From the NCBI RefSeq assembly GCF_018100785.1, contig NZ_JAGJEC010000001.1, positions 496,001-560,000 on the forward strand: a DNA stretch of 64,000 nucleotides, read 5' to 3'. This document shows positions 27,749 through 36,415 of this stretch, piece by piece. The DNA comes from Maribacter sp. MMG018. Its GTDB lineage: Bacteria; Bacteroidota; Bacteroidia; Flavobacteriales; Flavobacteriaceae. The position numbers and the translations under genes were made by a program. The notes under the pieces were generated by a model that was not told the origin of the DNA, searched no databases, and was given only the letters and a program-made list of their open reading frames with translations. How positions within the stretch are numbered: the first letter of the stretch is position 1; every line of letters starts with the position of its first letter.

Positions 27749-28879
27749 TTAAAGTTTGATGTTATTTTCTTGAAATACCTCTTCGGCAGAGTGCATGGCA
27801 TCATTAGCTGCTGGCAAGCCACAATAAATACCTGATTGCAATATGACTTCTTTGATTTCAGCTGCCGATACACCATTGTTGAAAGCTGCCTTTACATGCA
27901 TTTTAAACTCCGCTTTTCGATTTAAAGGAATCAACATTGAAAGCGTTATTAAGCTTCGGTGGTGTTTTGATAATCCTGGTCTGGTCCAAATTTCGCCCCA
28001 TGCATAGTGAGATATAAATTCTTGAAAATCGGTATTAAACTTGTTTTTATTGCCGTTCGCCCTATCTACATGTTCGCTGCCCAAGACCGTTCTGCGTACG
28101 TGCATACCTCTATCAAAAGTGAATTCACCCACTATAAAGTTGATAAGCGTCTCCGCATAGTCAAATGGTAATTCGGTACTTGGTAAATGTCGCGCATGAA
28201 ATACTTTCATCTTTGCACCGGGAATCTCTTCTTGTATTTTTTGGGCAGCAGCTACATTGGTTACCACATCTTCATCACCCGTAATGATCAAGGTTTCTAA
28301 AGGTATCGTTTTAACAACCTCCCTGAAATCAGCGGCACCAATTGCAGCGCAACAGGCTGCATAGCCTGCAGGTTTGTTTGCCAAAAACATCGTGGTCATT
28401 TCTGCTACACGGGATGTATTGTTCTTGCGAAAGCCATCGGTGAACCATTTCTCCATAGTACCCTCAACAATAGAAGTCATTCCGTTTTCGGTAATGGTTT
28501 TTATGCGTTCGTTCCAACTTTCTACCGTTCCGATTCTTGAATCGGTATTACTGATAATTAGTTTATTTAGTCTCTCTGGATGGTTAATGCCTAACCATTG
28601 ACCTATGAGTCCTCCCATAGATAATCCACAAAAATGCACTTTGTCAATGTTCAGTTCGTTCAAAAGATCGATAACATCGTTTCCTAATTGCTCAATGCTA
28701 TATGGGCCTTTCGTAGATTCACTTTGACCGTGACCTCGGGTATCATATTGTAACACCCTGAAATAAGGTAATAGATACGGCACCAGTTCATCCCACATTT
28801 CCATGGTAGCCCCTAAAGAATTGGAGAACATTAAAACAGGACTATTTGGTGTGCCTTGTATTTTATAGTTGGTTTTCAT
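27749..28879 (-). CDS. pcaDC: Bifunctional 3-oxoadipate enol-lactonase / 4-carboxymuconolactone decarboxylase
   Basis: Fusion catalysing two consecutive steps of protocatechuate breakdown. Residues 1-250 are an alpha/beta hydrolase (PcaD) with the nucleophile Ser87 in CGLSMGGLIG, the aspartate in TGDEDVVTN and a late histidine in ARHLPS. Residues 253-376 are a carboxymuconolactone decarboxylase (PcaC) with RRTVLGSEHVDRA, the WGEIWTRPGL segment and LQSGIYCGLPAA. Similar fusions are called PcaL in actinobacteria. 376 residues. The 4-bp gap to pcaB and 9-bp gap to pobA support one operon. Confidence 0.93.
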   Translation of the reverse strand: MKTNYKIQGTPNSPVLMFSNSLGATMEMWDELVPYLLPYFRVLQYDTRGHGQSESTKGPYSIEQLGNDVIDLLNELNIDKVHFCGLSMGGLIGQWLGINHPERLNKLIISNTDSRIGTVESWNERIKTITENGMTSIVEGTMEKWFTDGFRKNNTSRVAEMTTMFLANKPAGYAACCAAIGAADFREVVKTIPLETLIITGDEDVVTNVAAAQKIQEEIPGAKMKVFHARHLPSTELPFDYAETLINFIVGEFTFDRGMHVRRTVLGSEHVDRANGNKNKFNTDFQEFISHYAWGEIWTRPGLSKHHRSLITLSMLIPLNRKAEFKMHVKAAFNNGVSAAEIKEVILQSGIYCGLPAANDAMHSAEEVFQENNIKL

Positions 28880-28883
28880 AGTG

Positions 28884-30194
28884 TTACGAATAGGCTTTTA
28901 ATAGATTCTTAACCCAAATGATGCTATTGCCAATCGCATTTTTTGGTTGAAATAATTTGTCGATATTTTCTATCTGCGGATGCATTTCCAACACCACTTC
29001 TTTTAAATGTCTTCTCTGTTGGGTAGCTATCTTACATGCCTTTTTAACCGATTCGTGAGCTTGCATTTTTCCAAGAGTTTTGGATAGTTGGAAAGACACT
29101 TTTTCAGCATATATTAAACCATTTGTGATTTCTATGTTTTGAAGCATACGTTCCTTGTCTACTTCTAAATCTCCAATTAAATCTACCGCCTTCTCCAACG
29201 AACCTGCTGTTAAACTCATCAATTGCGAAAGAGTTTCCCATTCGGTATGCCAGAGCCCGGCAGAGCGTTCGTGTTCTTGTGGCATGGCAGAAAGCATGGT
29301 AGAAATCAAACCCGGGGTTCGGGCGGCATTGCTCAATATAAGTGCACAACCAACGGGGTTCCGTTTGTGTGGCATGGTACTAGAGCCTCCCTTACCTTCA
29401 GCAGCTCCTTCGAAAACCTCAGCTACCTCTGTTTGCATTAAAAGTGAAATATCTTTTGCTATTTTACCCAATGAACCTGATAGGATGCCTAAGAAAGAAG
29501 CGAATTCAACCAACGAATCACGTTGCGTTTGCCATGGAAACGATGGTGATAACCCCAATAATTTTGCAAAAACGAATTGAACATCGGTTGTAATATTGGT
29601 ATTACCGCTTCCTACAGCTCCGCCCAGTTGAATACACAAAAGGCGACTTTTTAAATCATATAATCTTGATTTGCTGCGGGAAATGCTTTCTAACCATCCA
29701 GCTGTTTTGAGGCCGAAGGTCATGGGTTTTGCCTGTTGCAACAAGGTTCTCCCCATCACAATAGTATCTATATGTTTTTTGGTCAAATCAATCAAAATAG
29801 TTTCGAGACTATTTAGTTTGACTTCTAACCATTCAATATATTCCTTGCTTGTACTTATAGTGGCCGTATCGATAATATCTTGACTCGTAGCCCCTAAATG
29901 AACATACTTAGAGGCTTCAAAATCACTGTTTTTTATAAGTTTCGTCAACTGCTTTACCAAGGGTATTGCAACATTGCCCCCTAAAACCACATCATTCTTC
30001 AAGGCATTAATATCAATGGCATCAACCACACAGCAATCAGCAATTGTCTTGGCCGCCGCTTCTGGTATAATACCCACTTTTGCCTGAGCCATCGCCAAAG
30101 CAGCTTCGACCCTCAATAATTGCGAGACTGCATATCGGTCTTCAAAGAGCTCAGATAATTCTCTGGTATAAAATGTTTCAGCGTATAGAGACAT
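28884..30194 (-). CDS. pcaB: 3-carboxy-cis,cis-muconate cycloisomerase
   Basis: Converts 3-carboxy-cis,cis-muconate to 4-carboxymuconolactone. Member of the fumarase/aspartase superfamily with the signature GGSSTMPHKRNPVGC. The N-terminal part carries the HLGATSQDIIDTA substrate loop, and the C-terminal carboxymuconate-type extension is present. 436 residues, normal for PcaB. The gene lies between pcaG and pcaDC with short gaps. Confidence 0.95.
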   Translation of the reverse strand: MSLYAETFYTRELSELFEDRYAVSQLLRVEAALAMAQAKVGIIPEAAAKTIADCCVVDAIDINALKNDVVLGGNVAIPLVKQLTKLIKNSDFEASKYVHLGATSQDIIDTATISTSKEYIEWLEVKLNSLETILIDLTKKHIDTIVMGRTLLQQAKPMTFGLKTAGWLESISRSKSRLYDLKSRLLCIQLGGAVGSGNTNITTDVQFVFAKLLGLSPSFPWQTQRDSLVEFASFLGILSGSLGKIAKDISLLMQTEVAEVFEGAAEGKGGSSTMPHKRNPVGCALILSNAARTPGLISTMLSAMPQEHERSAGLWHTEWETLSQLMSLTAGSLEKAVDLIGDLEVDKERMLQNIEITNGLIYAEKVSFQLSKTLGKMQAHESVKKACKIATQQRRHLKEVVLEMHPQIENIDKLFQPKNAIGNSIIWVKNLLKAYS

Positions 30195-30208
30195 AACAAT
30201 TTTTCTGA

Positions 30209-30745
30209 TTATAATTGAAAGAAGACGGTTTCGTGATTTCCCTGCATATAAATATCAAATACATAGCGGCCGTCTTCTTTTTTGGCGATTATGGTTTTCC
30301 TACGGTCTTCTGGAATACTATTCAACGTCTCATCAGTAGCGTTTAACGTTTCTTCGTCTTCAAAATAGATTCGTGTGTAGGAATGCAATAACTGCCCGCG
30401 CATGAATATAATTACATTGATAAAAGGTGCTTGGCCATCTACTGATTTTGGCTTCACCGTAGTAAAGGAAAATTTATTGCCTTCATCCGTACCTGTACCA
30501 TATCTACCGAATAATCGACGTTCACCATCATTCTGCCAAAGCTCTAGCATAGCATCGTCAACTGATTTACCCTCGGCATCATAGACTGTTCCAATTATTT
30601 GTACAACATTACCTTCATCATTCTTGTCAACCATCATTCCATCCACTATACCGGGAAAATTATAACCATATTGACCTGGTGTTAATCCATATGCAAAATA
30701 AGGACCTATGGTTTGGGAAGGGGTCTGTAGTTTTTTAGCACTCAT
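30209..30745 (-). CDS. pcaG: Protocatechuate 3,4-dioxygenase, alpha subunit
   Basis: Forms the intradiol ring-cleavage dioxygenase with PcaH. 178 residues. It has the family start TPSQTIGPYFAYGLTP and the segment IIGTVYDAEGKSVDDAMLEL. The iron-ligand tyrosines and histidines of the beta subunit are absent, as expected for alpha: the usual HIH position reads NVIIFMRG. It lies 9 bp after pcaH. Confidence 0.94.
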   Translation of the reverse strand: MSAKKLQTPSQTIGPYFAYGLTPGQYGYNFPGIVDGMMVDKNDEGNVVQIIGTVYDAEGKSVDDAMLELWQNDGERRLFGRYGTGTDEGNKFSFTTVKPKSVDGQAPFINVIIFMRGQLLHSYTRIYFEDEETLNATDETLNSIPEDRRKTIIAKKEDGRYVFDIYMQGNHETVFFQL

Positions 30746-30754
30746 AATTTTAGG

Positions 30755-31462
30755 TTATAAATTCTCGAATGGAGTTGCGTTCTCACCTCTTAAAACAATA
30801 TCAAATCGATACCCTAAAGCGAAACTGGGCTCAGTGTGGTCGAGATCAAAAGTGGACACCAATAAATCTCTCCCTTTTGTTGGTACGGCATTAAAAATAG
30901 GGTCATACTTGCATAATGGATCGTTAGGGAAATACATTTGAGTAATCAATCGACTAGAGATGTCCCCACCGAACAAGGATAAATGAATATGCGCCGGCCG
31001 CCAAGCATTGTAGTGGTTTCCCCAAGGGTATGCCCCAGGTTTAATTGTATAGAACCTATACTTACCGTTTGCATCTGTCATACATCTTCCCGTACCCAAA
31101 AAATTTGGGTCTAAAGGTGCATCATGCTGGTCTACTTTATGTACATATCTACCTGCAGAATTTGCTTGCCAAATTTCTATCAAGGTATGTGGCAATGGTT
31201 GCCCCTTCTCGTTTGTTACGGTACCATGCACCACAATACGTTCTCCTAAAGGTTCGGCAACCTTAATTGCATTTTTTGTTAAATCATGGTCTAAGGCACC
31301 AATTTCAAAATCCTTGAACAAGGGCCCCGTACTTTCGGACAATGACTTTTTCGGAAGAACAAGGGCCCTTGATGGCGCCCTTAAAAGAGTTGATTTATAA
31401 CCTTTATCCAAATAAGATGGCTGAACTTCCATATCAAATCCCTGTTGGGCCATTTCACTCAT
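30755..31462 (-). CDS. pcaH: Protocatechuate 3,4-dioxygenase, beta subunit
   Basis: Catalytic subunit that opens the ring of protocatechuate to 3-carboxy-cis,cis-muconate. 235 residues. VHGTVTNEKGQPLPHTLIEI starts the intradiol core. The non-haem Fe(III) ligands are the tyrosines in the GRYVHK and NHYNAW stretches and the histidines of RPAHIHLSLFG. First gene of the operon, divergent from the AraC regulator at 31655. Confidence 0.95.
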   Translation of the reverse strand: MSEMAQQGFDMEVQPSYLDKGYKSTLLRAPSRALVLPKKSLSESTGPLFKDFEIGALDHDLTKNAIKVAEPLGERIVVHGTVTNEKGQPLPHTLIEIWQANSAGRYVHKVDQHDAPLDPNFLGTGRCMTDANGKYRFYTIKPGAYPWGNHYNAWRPAHIHLSLFGGDISSRLITQMYFPNDPLCKYDPIFNAVPTKGRDLLVSTFDLDHTEPSFALGYRFDIVLRGENATPFENL

Positions 31463-31593
31463 GACTAACTATTTTTTTATTCTACCGACTAAATTATATG
31501 CATCATAAAAAGAACTATTGGACATATTTATTTTATTATTGTACTTTTTAAACATTTATGTTTTGATTATACCAAAAATATATTCATAACTTA

Positions 31594-31629
31594 CTATATA
31601 TAAATGGTTAAGACTATTTATATATATAG
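31594..31629. promoter_or_regulatory. AT-rich inverted repeat between pcaH and the AraC gene
   Basis: CTATATATAAAT (31594-31605) is mirrored by ATTTATATATATAG (31616-31629), around a 10-nt spacer, just before the AraC gene start. It may be a regulator site in the shared control region. AT-rich palindromes also arise by chance, so support is modest. Confidence 0.35.
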
Positions 31630-31654
31630 CATATACTTGTTTTAAATACACATT

Positions 31655-32524
31655 ATGAGTAACATTTTACGATTTCGAGGATTGTATGGGGACCAGCACC
31701 TATCTTTTGTTAGCGATTTTATTCACATAGAACCCTTACAAGAACGAAGTAAGATATACTCATGGGAGATCAAAGAGCACTTTCATTCTAATTTGATACA
31801 AATCTTCATTATTGAATCTAGTGAGGGCACTTTATTTTCCGAAGGAAAAAAAATCAACTTAAAAGCACCATGTGTTGTTACGGTTCCATCCAATGTACTA
31901 CACGGATTTAATTTTGAACCAAAAATTACTGGCGATGTTATAACTATTTCTCAATCTTTTTTTCAGACACTACTGACCGAAAAGCCGTATATCACGAAAG
32001 AAATGGGGAAGCTATCTTGTTTAAACTTAAAAAATAAACCAGAAGTGTTAGCAGACTTGTTGAAGTTGAAATCCAAAATACAACAAGAAATATTCGATGA
32101 GGCCCCCGAAAAATCACTGGCCCTAAAAATTTATTTCGAGTTGTTTTATCTAGAACTATACCGCTCCACTTTACGAAGCACCTCCGAAGCCCTAATTAGC
32201 AAAAACAAGAACCTTGCCTATTTTCAACAATTTCAAGTACTCATAAGAAAACATGCCCAAAACCTACCTAGTATCAGAACTTTTGCAAAAGCTTTAGGAA
32301 TTACCCAAACCCACCTTAACCGGGTTTGCCACACCGTTGCCGGCACCTCTGCCCTAAAGGTTGTACAGGATTTTACTATCAACGAAGCCAAAAAATACTT
32401 GTTGAATACATCTTATTCTATTTCCGAGATATCGTATTTTTTAAATTTCAACGACCCTGCCTACTTTAGTCGATTGTTCAAAAAACGGGTGGGTGTACCA
32501 CCAGGAGAATTTAGAAAGGGATAA
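31655..32524 (+). CDS. AraC-family regulator, probable activator of the pca operon
   Basis: 289 residues. The N-terminal half is a cupin-like sensor (EHFHSNLIQIFIIESSEGTLF). The C-terminal 100 residues hold two helix-turn-helix motifs, SIRTFAKALGITQTHLNRV and SISEISYFLNFNDPAYFSR, ending FKKRVGVPPGEFRK. It is divergent from pcaH with a 192-bp shared region. AraC-type activators of pobA and pca genes responding to 4-hydroxybenzoate or protocatechuate are known in other bacteria, so that role is likely here. Confidence 0.88.
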   Translation: MSNILRFRGLYGDQHLSFVSDFIHIEPLQERSKIYSWEIKEHFHSNLIQIFIIESSEGTLFSEGKKINLKAPCVVTVPSNVLHGFNFEPKITGDVITISQSFFQTLLTEKPYITKEMGKLSCLNLKNKPEVLADLLKLKSKIQQEIFDEAPEKSLALKIYFELFYLELYRSTLRSTSEALISKNKNLAYFQQFQVLIRKHAQNLPSIRTFAKALGITQTHLNRVCHTVAGTSALKVVQDFTINEAKKYLLNTSYSISEISYFLNFNDPAYFSRLFKKRVGVPPGEFRKG

Positions 32525-32628
32525 TTACTACACTATGACCTTTAGCGCCAGTCATACAATCAAATTATAAAATACCCACTTTAGTTAGTATCAATAAAAA
32601 TCTTCAATTCACAAACCATAAAACTTAC

Positions 32629-33396
32629 TTATGAACTTTTTTTCAATGCTATACTAATTTCTTCACATGTCGCCTGAAGATGCGGTAAAACATTAGAGAC
32701 CAGTTCCTCATTGTTGAATCTACTGGTTTGCACAAGAATATTTATAGCATACTTTACTTTGTTGCCCTTAGAAAAAATTGGAGCGGAAATCGAACGCAAA
32801 CCTGCTTCTAATTCTTGATCGACCAAAGACCATTTTTGAAGTTTTACCTTTTCCAGTTCTCTTTTTAAATGCTCCTTACTCATGATAGAATTAATAGTGT
32901 ATTGTTTGTATTCTATGTTATCAAGGGCATTTGTTAAATGCAGATCGTTCATGGCCCATAGAACACGGCCCATTGAAGTTACATGGGCAGGTAATCTTGA
33001 TCCTACCCCTAGTGAAACCGTCATTATTCTAGACACCTGCTGCCTAGCTATATATATTACTTCTAAGCCGTCTAAAGTAGCCAAAGAACAAGATTCGCCA
33101 ACCTCAAGGGATAATTTTTTCATTAAAGGACCGGCTAATTCTGAAATATCGAGAGAAGACATATACCGATACCCCAGATCTAGCACTTTTGATGTTAATT
33201 CAAAATATTTGCCGTTAGTGGACATGTAACCTAAATAACAATAAGTTAACAGAAACCTTCTTGCGGCAGCTCTTGTTAATCCAGTTATTTCGGCAACTTC
33301 AGATAATGTCATCGACTTTCTGTCCGCAGAAAAAGCCGTTAAAACCTTTAAACCTTTGTCTAATGACTGTACGTAATCCGTTTTCTTTATATCCAA
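32629..33396 (-). CDS. IclR-family regulator of aromatic catabolism
   Basis: 255 residues from the TTG start at 33396. It has an N-terminal winged helix (YVQSLDKGLKVLTAF, TLSEVAEITGLTRAAARRFL) and a C-terminal effector domain with SLGVGSRLPAHVTSMGRVLW, typical of the PcaR/PcaU/PobR branch. The frame is open to an ATG at 33495, but a consensus promoter (33423-33453) sits inside that extension and the extra 33 residues are unlike IclR proteins. It is divergent from the TonB receptor and close to the pca operon, so it probably controls the locus starting at 33599, the pca genes, or both. Confidence 0.88.
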   Translation of the reverse strand: MDIKKTDYVQSLDKGLKVLTAFSADRKSMTLSEVAEITGLTRAAARRFLLTYCYLGYMSTNGKYFELTSKVLDLGYRYMSSLDISELAGPLMKKLSLEVGESCSLATLDGLEVIYIARQQVSRIMTVSLGVGSRLPAHVTSMGRVLWAMNDLHLTNALDNIEYKQYTINSIMSKEHLKRELEKVKLQKWSLVDQELEAGLRSISAPIFSKGNKVKYAINILVQTSRFNNEELVSNVLPHLQATCEEISIALKKSS

Positions 33397-33418
33397 TTTT
33401 AAACAAAAATAAATTATT

Positions 33419-33453
33419 CGAACAAATATAAAACCTATTGTATTATCATCAAA
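33419..33453 (-). promoter_or_regulatory. Promoter of the IclR gene with operator half-site
   Basis: On the minus strand TTTG (33453-33450), a 19-bp spacer and TATATTTG (33430-33423) match the Bacteroidota consensus, giving a leader of about 22 nt to the TTG start. The half-site TTTGTTCG (33426-33419) overlaps the -7 box and equals one arm of the palindrome at 33545-33567, suggesting autoregulation. Confidence 0.7.
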
Positions 33454-33544
33454 TATTTTATCTAGAAATAGAGTATTCTCAATTTTAACATACAAATATT
33501 TGCATATTAATTAATTAATAATAATATTTATCCGAAATAAAAAC

Positions 33545-33567
33545 TTTTGTTCGCATATAGAACAAAA
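33545..33567. promoter_or_regulatory. Predicted IclR operator upstream of the TonB receptor
   Basis: TTTTGTTC-GCATATA-GAACAAAA is a perfect 8-bp inverted repeat, 32 bp before the receptor start. The GTTCG core resembles the GTTCG-containing sites described for PobR/PcaU-type IclR proteins. Its half-site recurs at the IclR gene's own promoter. Confidence 0.6.
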
Positions 33568-33598
33568 ATAGATAACAATTCCAACTAAACTATTACTC

Positions 33599-36352
33599 AT
33601 GAAACACTTAATGATTTATTTTATAATGGTGATCTTTACCGGTAATGCCTTGGCGCAAACAGAAATAAACGGAACGGTTACCGATGTGCAAAATGAACCC
33701 TTAATAGGGGCAACTGTAATCATAAAAGGAACAACCGACGGAATAGCAACCGATTTTGATGGCAAGTTTCAACTTTCAACAGATCTACCTTTACCAATAA
33801 CATTAACTATTTCCTATATAGGCTTCAACTCTAAAGATGTAATAGTAGAGAAGGGCGGTGATATTGGTAATATTGCCCTAGAAGAAGGAGAGATGCTCGA
33901 AGAGGTAATAGTTTCCGCTTCAAGGGCTCCGGAAAAAGTTATTGAAGCAGTGGCCTCGGTAACTTCATTAGGCCCTGCTCAAATAGCGGCCACACCATCG
34001 AATGGAGATCCAACAGAATTATTGAGAAACGTACAAGGGGTTAATTTGGTACGAAGTGGGACCCAGTTTTCAAATATAGAATTGAGAGGATCTACCACTG
34101 TAAATGAAACCAACACACTAATACTAAAAGACTACATGCCATTAACAACACCCGTTGATAAATCAACAGAGTCACGAAACAGCTCATTGTCCTCCTTAGA
34201 CATTGCCAGAGTCGAAGTAGTTAGAGGTCCGGTCGGTGCCTTGTACGGGCCAAATGTAACCTCTGGTGTGGTGCACTTTATTACTAAAGACCCATTTAAA
34301 TACCCAGGGTTAGACGTTGCAGTAGGAGTTGGAGACAGAAGTGCAACCAATTATAGTTTACGATATGCTGGTAACAACGGTAAAAAGTTTGGCTGGAAAC
34401 TTTTAACATCATATTCAAAATCAACTGATTTTGCAATTGCAGGTGAAGGTCTTATAGATGCCAATGGCAACCCCGTAGTTAGACCAAAAAACATGGAGAC
34501 ATTGGGCGGTAAAACATTCTATAATGTTGAAAATTTAGACCAAGAAGTAAGCAATTGGTTTGTAGAAGGTACTTTGGCTTATAAGTTCTCTGATAAGGTA
34601 AAATTGAATTACCTGTTTTCTCTTGCTAGATCTGTGGGTAATTCAAGAAATCAAACTGGACAGAATTATAGAGGTATGCAGCGATACGAACAGCAGTTAA
34701 GAATTGATGCCGGTAATTTCTTCGCTGCACTTTATCACCGCCATAGTTTCGGAAACATTGATAGTGATGGCAACCTCAACCGACTAAAAAATCACATTTT
34801 TACTGTAGGCTATAGTAATCCGCCCAATGTAGACAGAGATGGAGACGGTATCAATGAAACACGGGTAACCGATCCAATTGGGGCAACCGATTATTATGAT
34901 ATTAGCGCTCAATACACTATTAACACAAACGACAATCTCCGAATGATCGTAGGTGCAGATTCAAAAATAAGCCCTTCAATTGAGTCTCCAGCTGTTTATG
35001 GCATTAACGACAAAAGTAATGGAGGAGATAATTCTTTCAATATTTATGGGGGCTATATTTCCGGTAAATATAAAGTTACCGACAAACTGGCGGTAAGTGC
35101 AACGGGTAGGGTTGATCATTACTCGGCATACAAAGAAACCGCATTTTCACCAAGAATTGGCATGGTATACAATCCAAGTGATAAAACTGGTCTTAGGCTG
35201 AGCTTTAGTAGGGCGTTCGAATCTCAAAGTCAATTAAGAACTTGGTTAGACTTTCCAATTCCTGTTCCTTCCACTTTTCCCGAAACACATATTGCTGGGG
35301 TAGGAACTCCTGTTACCTATAATAACCCAGTAACCAAGTTCGCTTTTGGAAATGTAACCGGTGCAGGAACCTATCAATTTCAAGATATTGTAAACGCTTT
35401 GGCGGCAAATGCAGGTATTACAGCGCCTTCTGTTTCAGGCACTATTGATTCTCAATTAACATCTTCTGTGTTCTCTGGACCAGGAGCGGCCGGTGTAGGT
35501 GCCTCCACAGGGCCTATTTCCAATATAAACCAAGCCGGACAACCTAAAGTATCATTGAAAACCGTGAATCAATTCGAAATAGGATATAGCACCGTTCTCG
35601 AAGAGAAACTGAAGATTAATGTTGATTTATATTATTCTATTTCCGAAAATTTCCAACCTGCAGGATCAATACCAATCTCAGCAGGTTCACAATTAAATTT
35701 AGCCAATGTTCAAGCACAAATAGAAGCACAAGTACCGGCTGGCAATGATAGAGATGCCCTGCTCAATGCTCTATACAGCCAACTAGGCACACCTAGCAAC
35801 AGTAGTGTTCCTGGCTACGGATTGGTCATCTCCGATTTGGCACAGGCCAACGGATGGGAGTTTGATGCCGGTTTTCCAACTTTTGGTAACGAATCTGCAA
35901 AGTACATAGGTGCCGATATCGGATTAACGTATTATATTACACCAAAATTGATTGGTTCTGCAAACTACTCATACGTATCTAAAAATATCTGGACACCAGA
36001 AGATCTTGGCGAAACAAATCAAAACTATCAGTTCTACCTTAATTCACCGACGAGTAGAGTAAACTTAGGTTTGCGATACGGTGGCGAAAAAGGTTTCTAT
36101 GGTTCTATTAGTATGAACTATGCCTCAGAGTACGAAGGCAAACAAGGTGACGGTAGAGTATTCACAGGCGTAAACCCCGCCCGTACCATTGTTGACTCTA
36201 GAATTGGCTATAAAACATTAATGTTCAATGAAAAAGCCAAAGTAGATTTTGGGTTAAGTGTACAAAACTTATTTGACAAAAAATACTCTCACTTTGTTAA
36301 CCTACCAGAATTAAGAAGATTTACCATGTTTAATGTTAGAGTTAGTTTGTAA
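33599..36352 (+). CDS. TonB-dependent outer membrane receptor
   Basis: Active importer across the outer membrane, 917 residues. The signal peptide ends GNALAQ. Residues 22-100 form a carboxypeptidase-like beta-sandwich (GTVTDVQNEPLIGATVIIKG). The plug has VSASRAPEKVIEAVASVT as TonB-box/plug start and RVEVVRGPVGALYGPNVTSG. The barrel ends with the hydrophobic-aromatic pattern RFTMFNVRVSL. No SusD partner follows, so it is not a classical glycan-utilisation SusC. Its position, first in a sulfatase/aromatic cluster and beside the IclR gene, suggests a sulfated aromatic or similar ligand. Confidence 0.92.
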   Translation: MKHLMIYFIMVIFTGNALAQTEINGTVTDVQNEPLIGATVIIKGTTDGIATDFDGKFQLSTDLPLPITLTISYIGFNSKDVIVEKGGDIGNIALEEGEMLEEVIVSASRAPEKVIEAVASVTSLGPAQIAATPSNGDPTELLRNVQGVNLVRSGTQFSNIELRGSTTVNETNTLILKDYMPLTTPVDKSTESRNSSLSSLDIARVEVVRGPVGALYGPNVTSGVVHFITKDPFKYPGLDVAVGVGDRSATNYSLRYAGNNGKKFGWKLLTSYSKSTDFAIAGEGLIDANGNPVVRPKNMETLGGKTFYNVENLDQEVSNWFVEGTLAYKFSDKVKLNYLFSLARSVGNSRNQTGQNYRGMQRYEQQLRIDAGNFFAALYHRHSFGNIDSDGNLNRLKNHIFTVGYSNPPNVDRDGDGINETRVTDPIGATDYYDISAQYTINTNDNLRMIVGADSKISPSIESPAVYGINDKSNGGDNSFNIYGGYISGKYKVTDKLAVSATGRVDHYSAYKETAFSPRIGMVYNPSDKTGLRLSFSRAFESQSQLRTWLDFPIPVPSTFPETHIAGVGTPVTYNNPVTKFAFGNVTGAGTYQFQDIVNALAANAGITAPSVSGTIDSQLTSSVFSGPGAAGVGASTGPISNINQAGQPKVSLKTVNQFEIGYSTVLEEKLKINVDLYYSISENFQPAGSIPISAGSQLNLANVQAQIEAQVPAGNDRDALLNALYSQLGTPSNSSVPGYGLVISDLAQANGWEFDAGFPTFGNESAKYIGADIGLTYYITPKLIGSANYSYVSKNIWTPEDLGETNQNYQFYLNSPTSRVNLGLRYGGEKGFYGSISMNYASEYEGKQGDGRVFTGVNPARTIVDSRIGYKTLMFNEKAKVDFGLSVQNLFDKKYSHFVNLPELRRFTMFNVRVSL

Positions 36353-36360
36353 TTAGTTAA

Positions 36361-36400
36361 GAACACCTGTGAATATTACCCATAGGTGTTCTTTATAACT
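36361..36400 (+). terminator. Hairpin after the TonB receptor gene
   Basis: GAACACCT (36361-36368) and AGGTGTTC (36384-36391) form an 8-bp stem with a 15-nt loop, followed by TTTATAACTTT. It probably reduces transcription into the sulfotransferase gene. Confidence 0.6.
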
Positions 36401-36415
36401 TTAAAACAAGATAAA

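Noticed and set aside
33397-33495. N-terminal extension of the IclR gene to the ATG at 33495
   Set aside because: The extra residues are unlike IclR proteins and contain a consensus -33/-7 promoter pair in DNA. The TTG at 33396 gives the family length.
33599-36352. SusC-type glycan receptor of a polysaccharide utilisation locus
   Set aside because: No SusD-like gene follows, and neighbours are aromatic and sulfate genes. Called a general TonB-dependent receptor.
36386-36415. GTG start for the arylsulfotransferase
   Set aside because: It lies inside the right arm of the hairpin after the receptor gene. The ATG at 36416 directly precedes a signal peptide.
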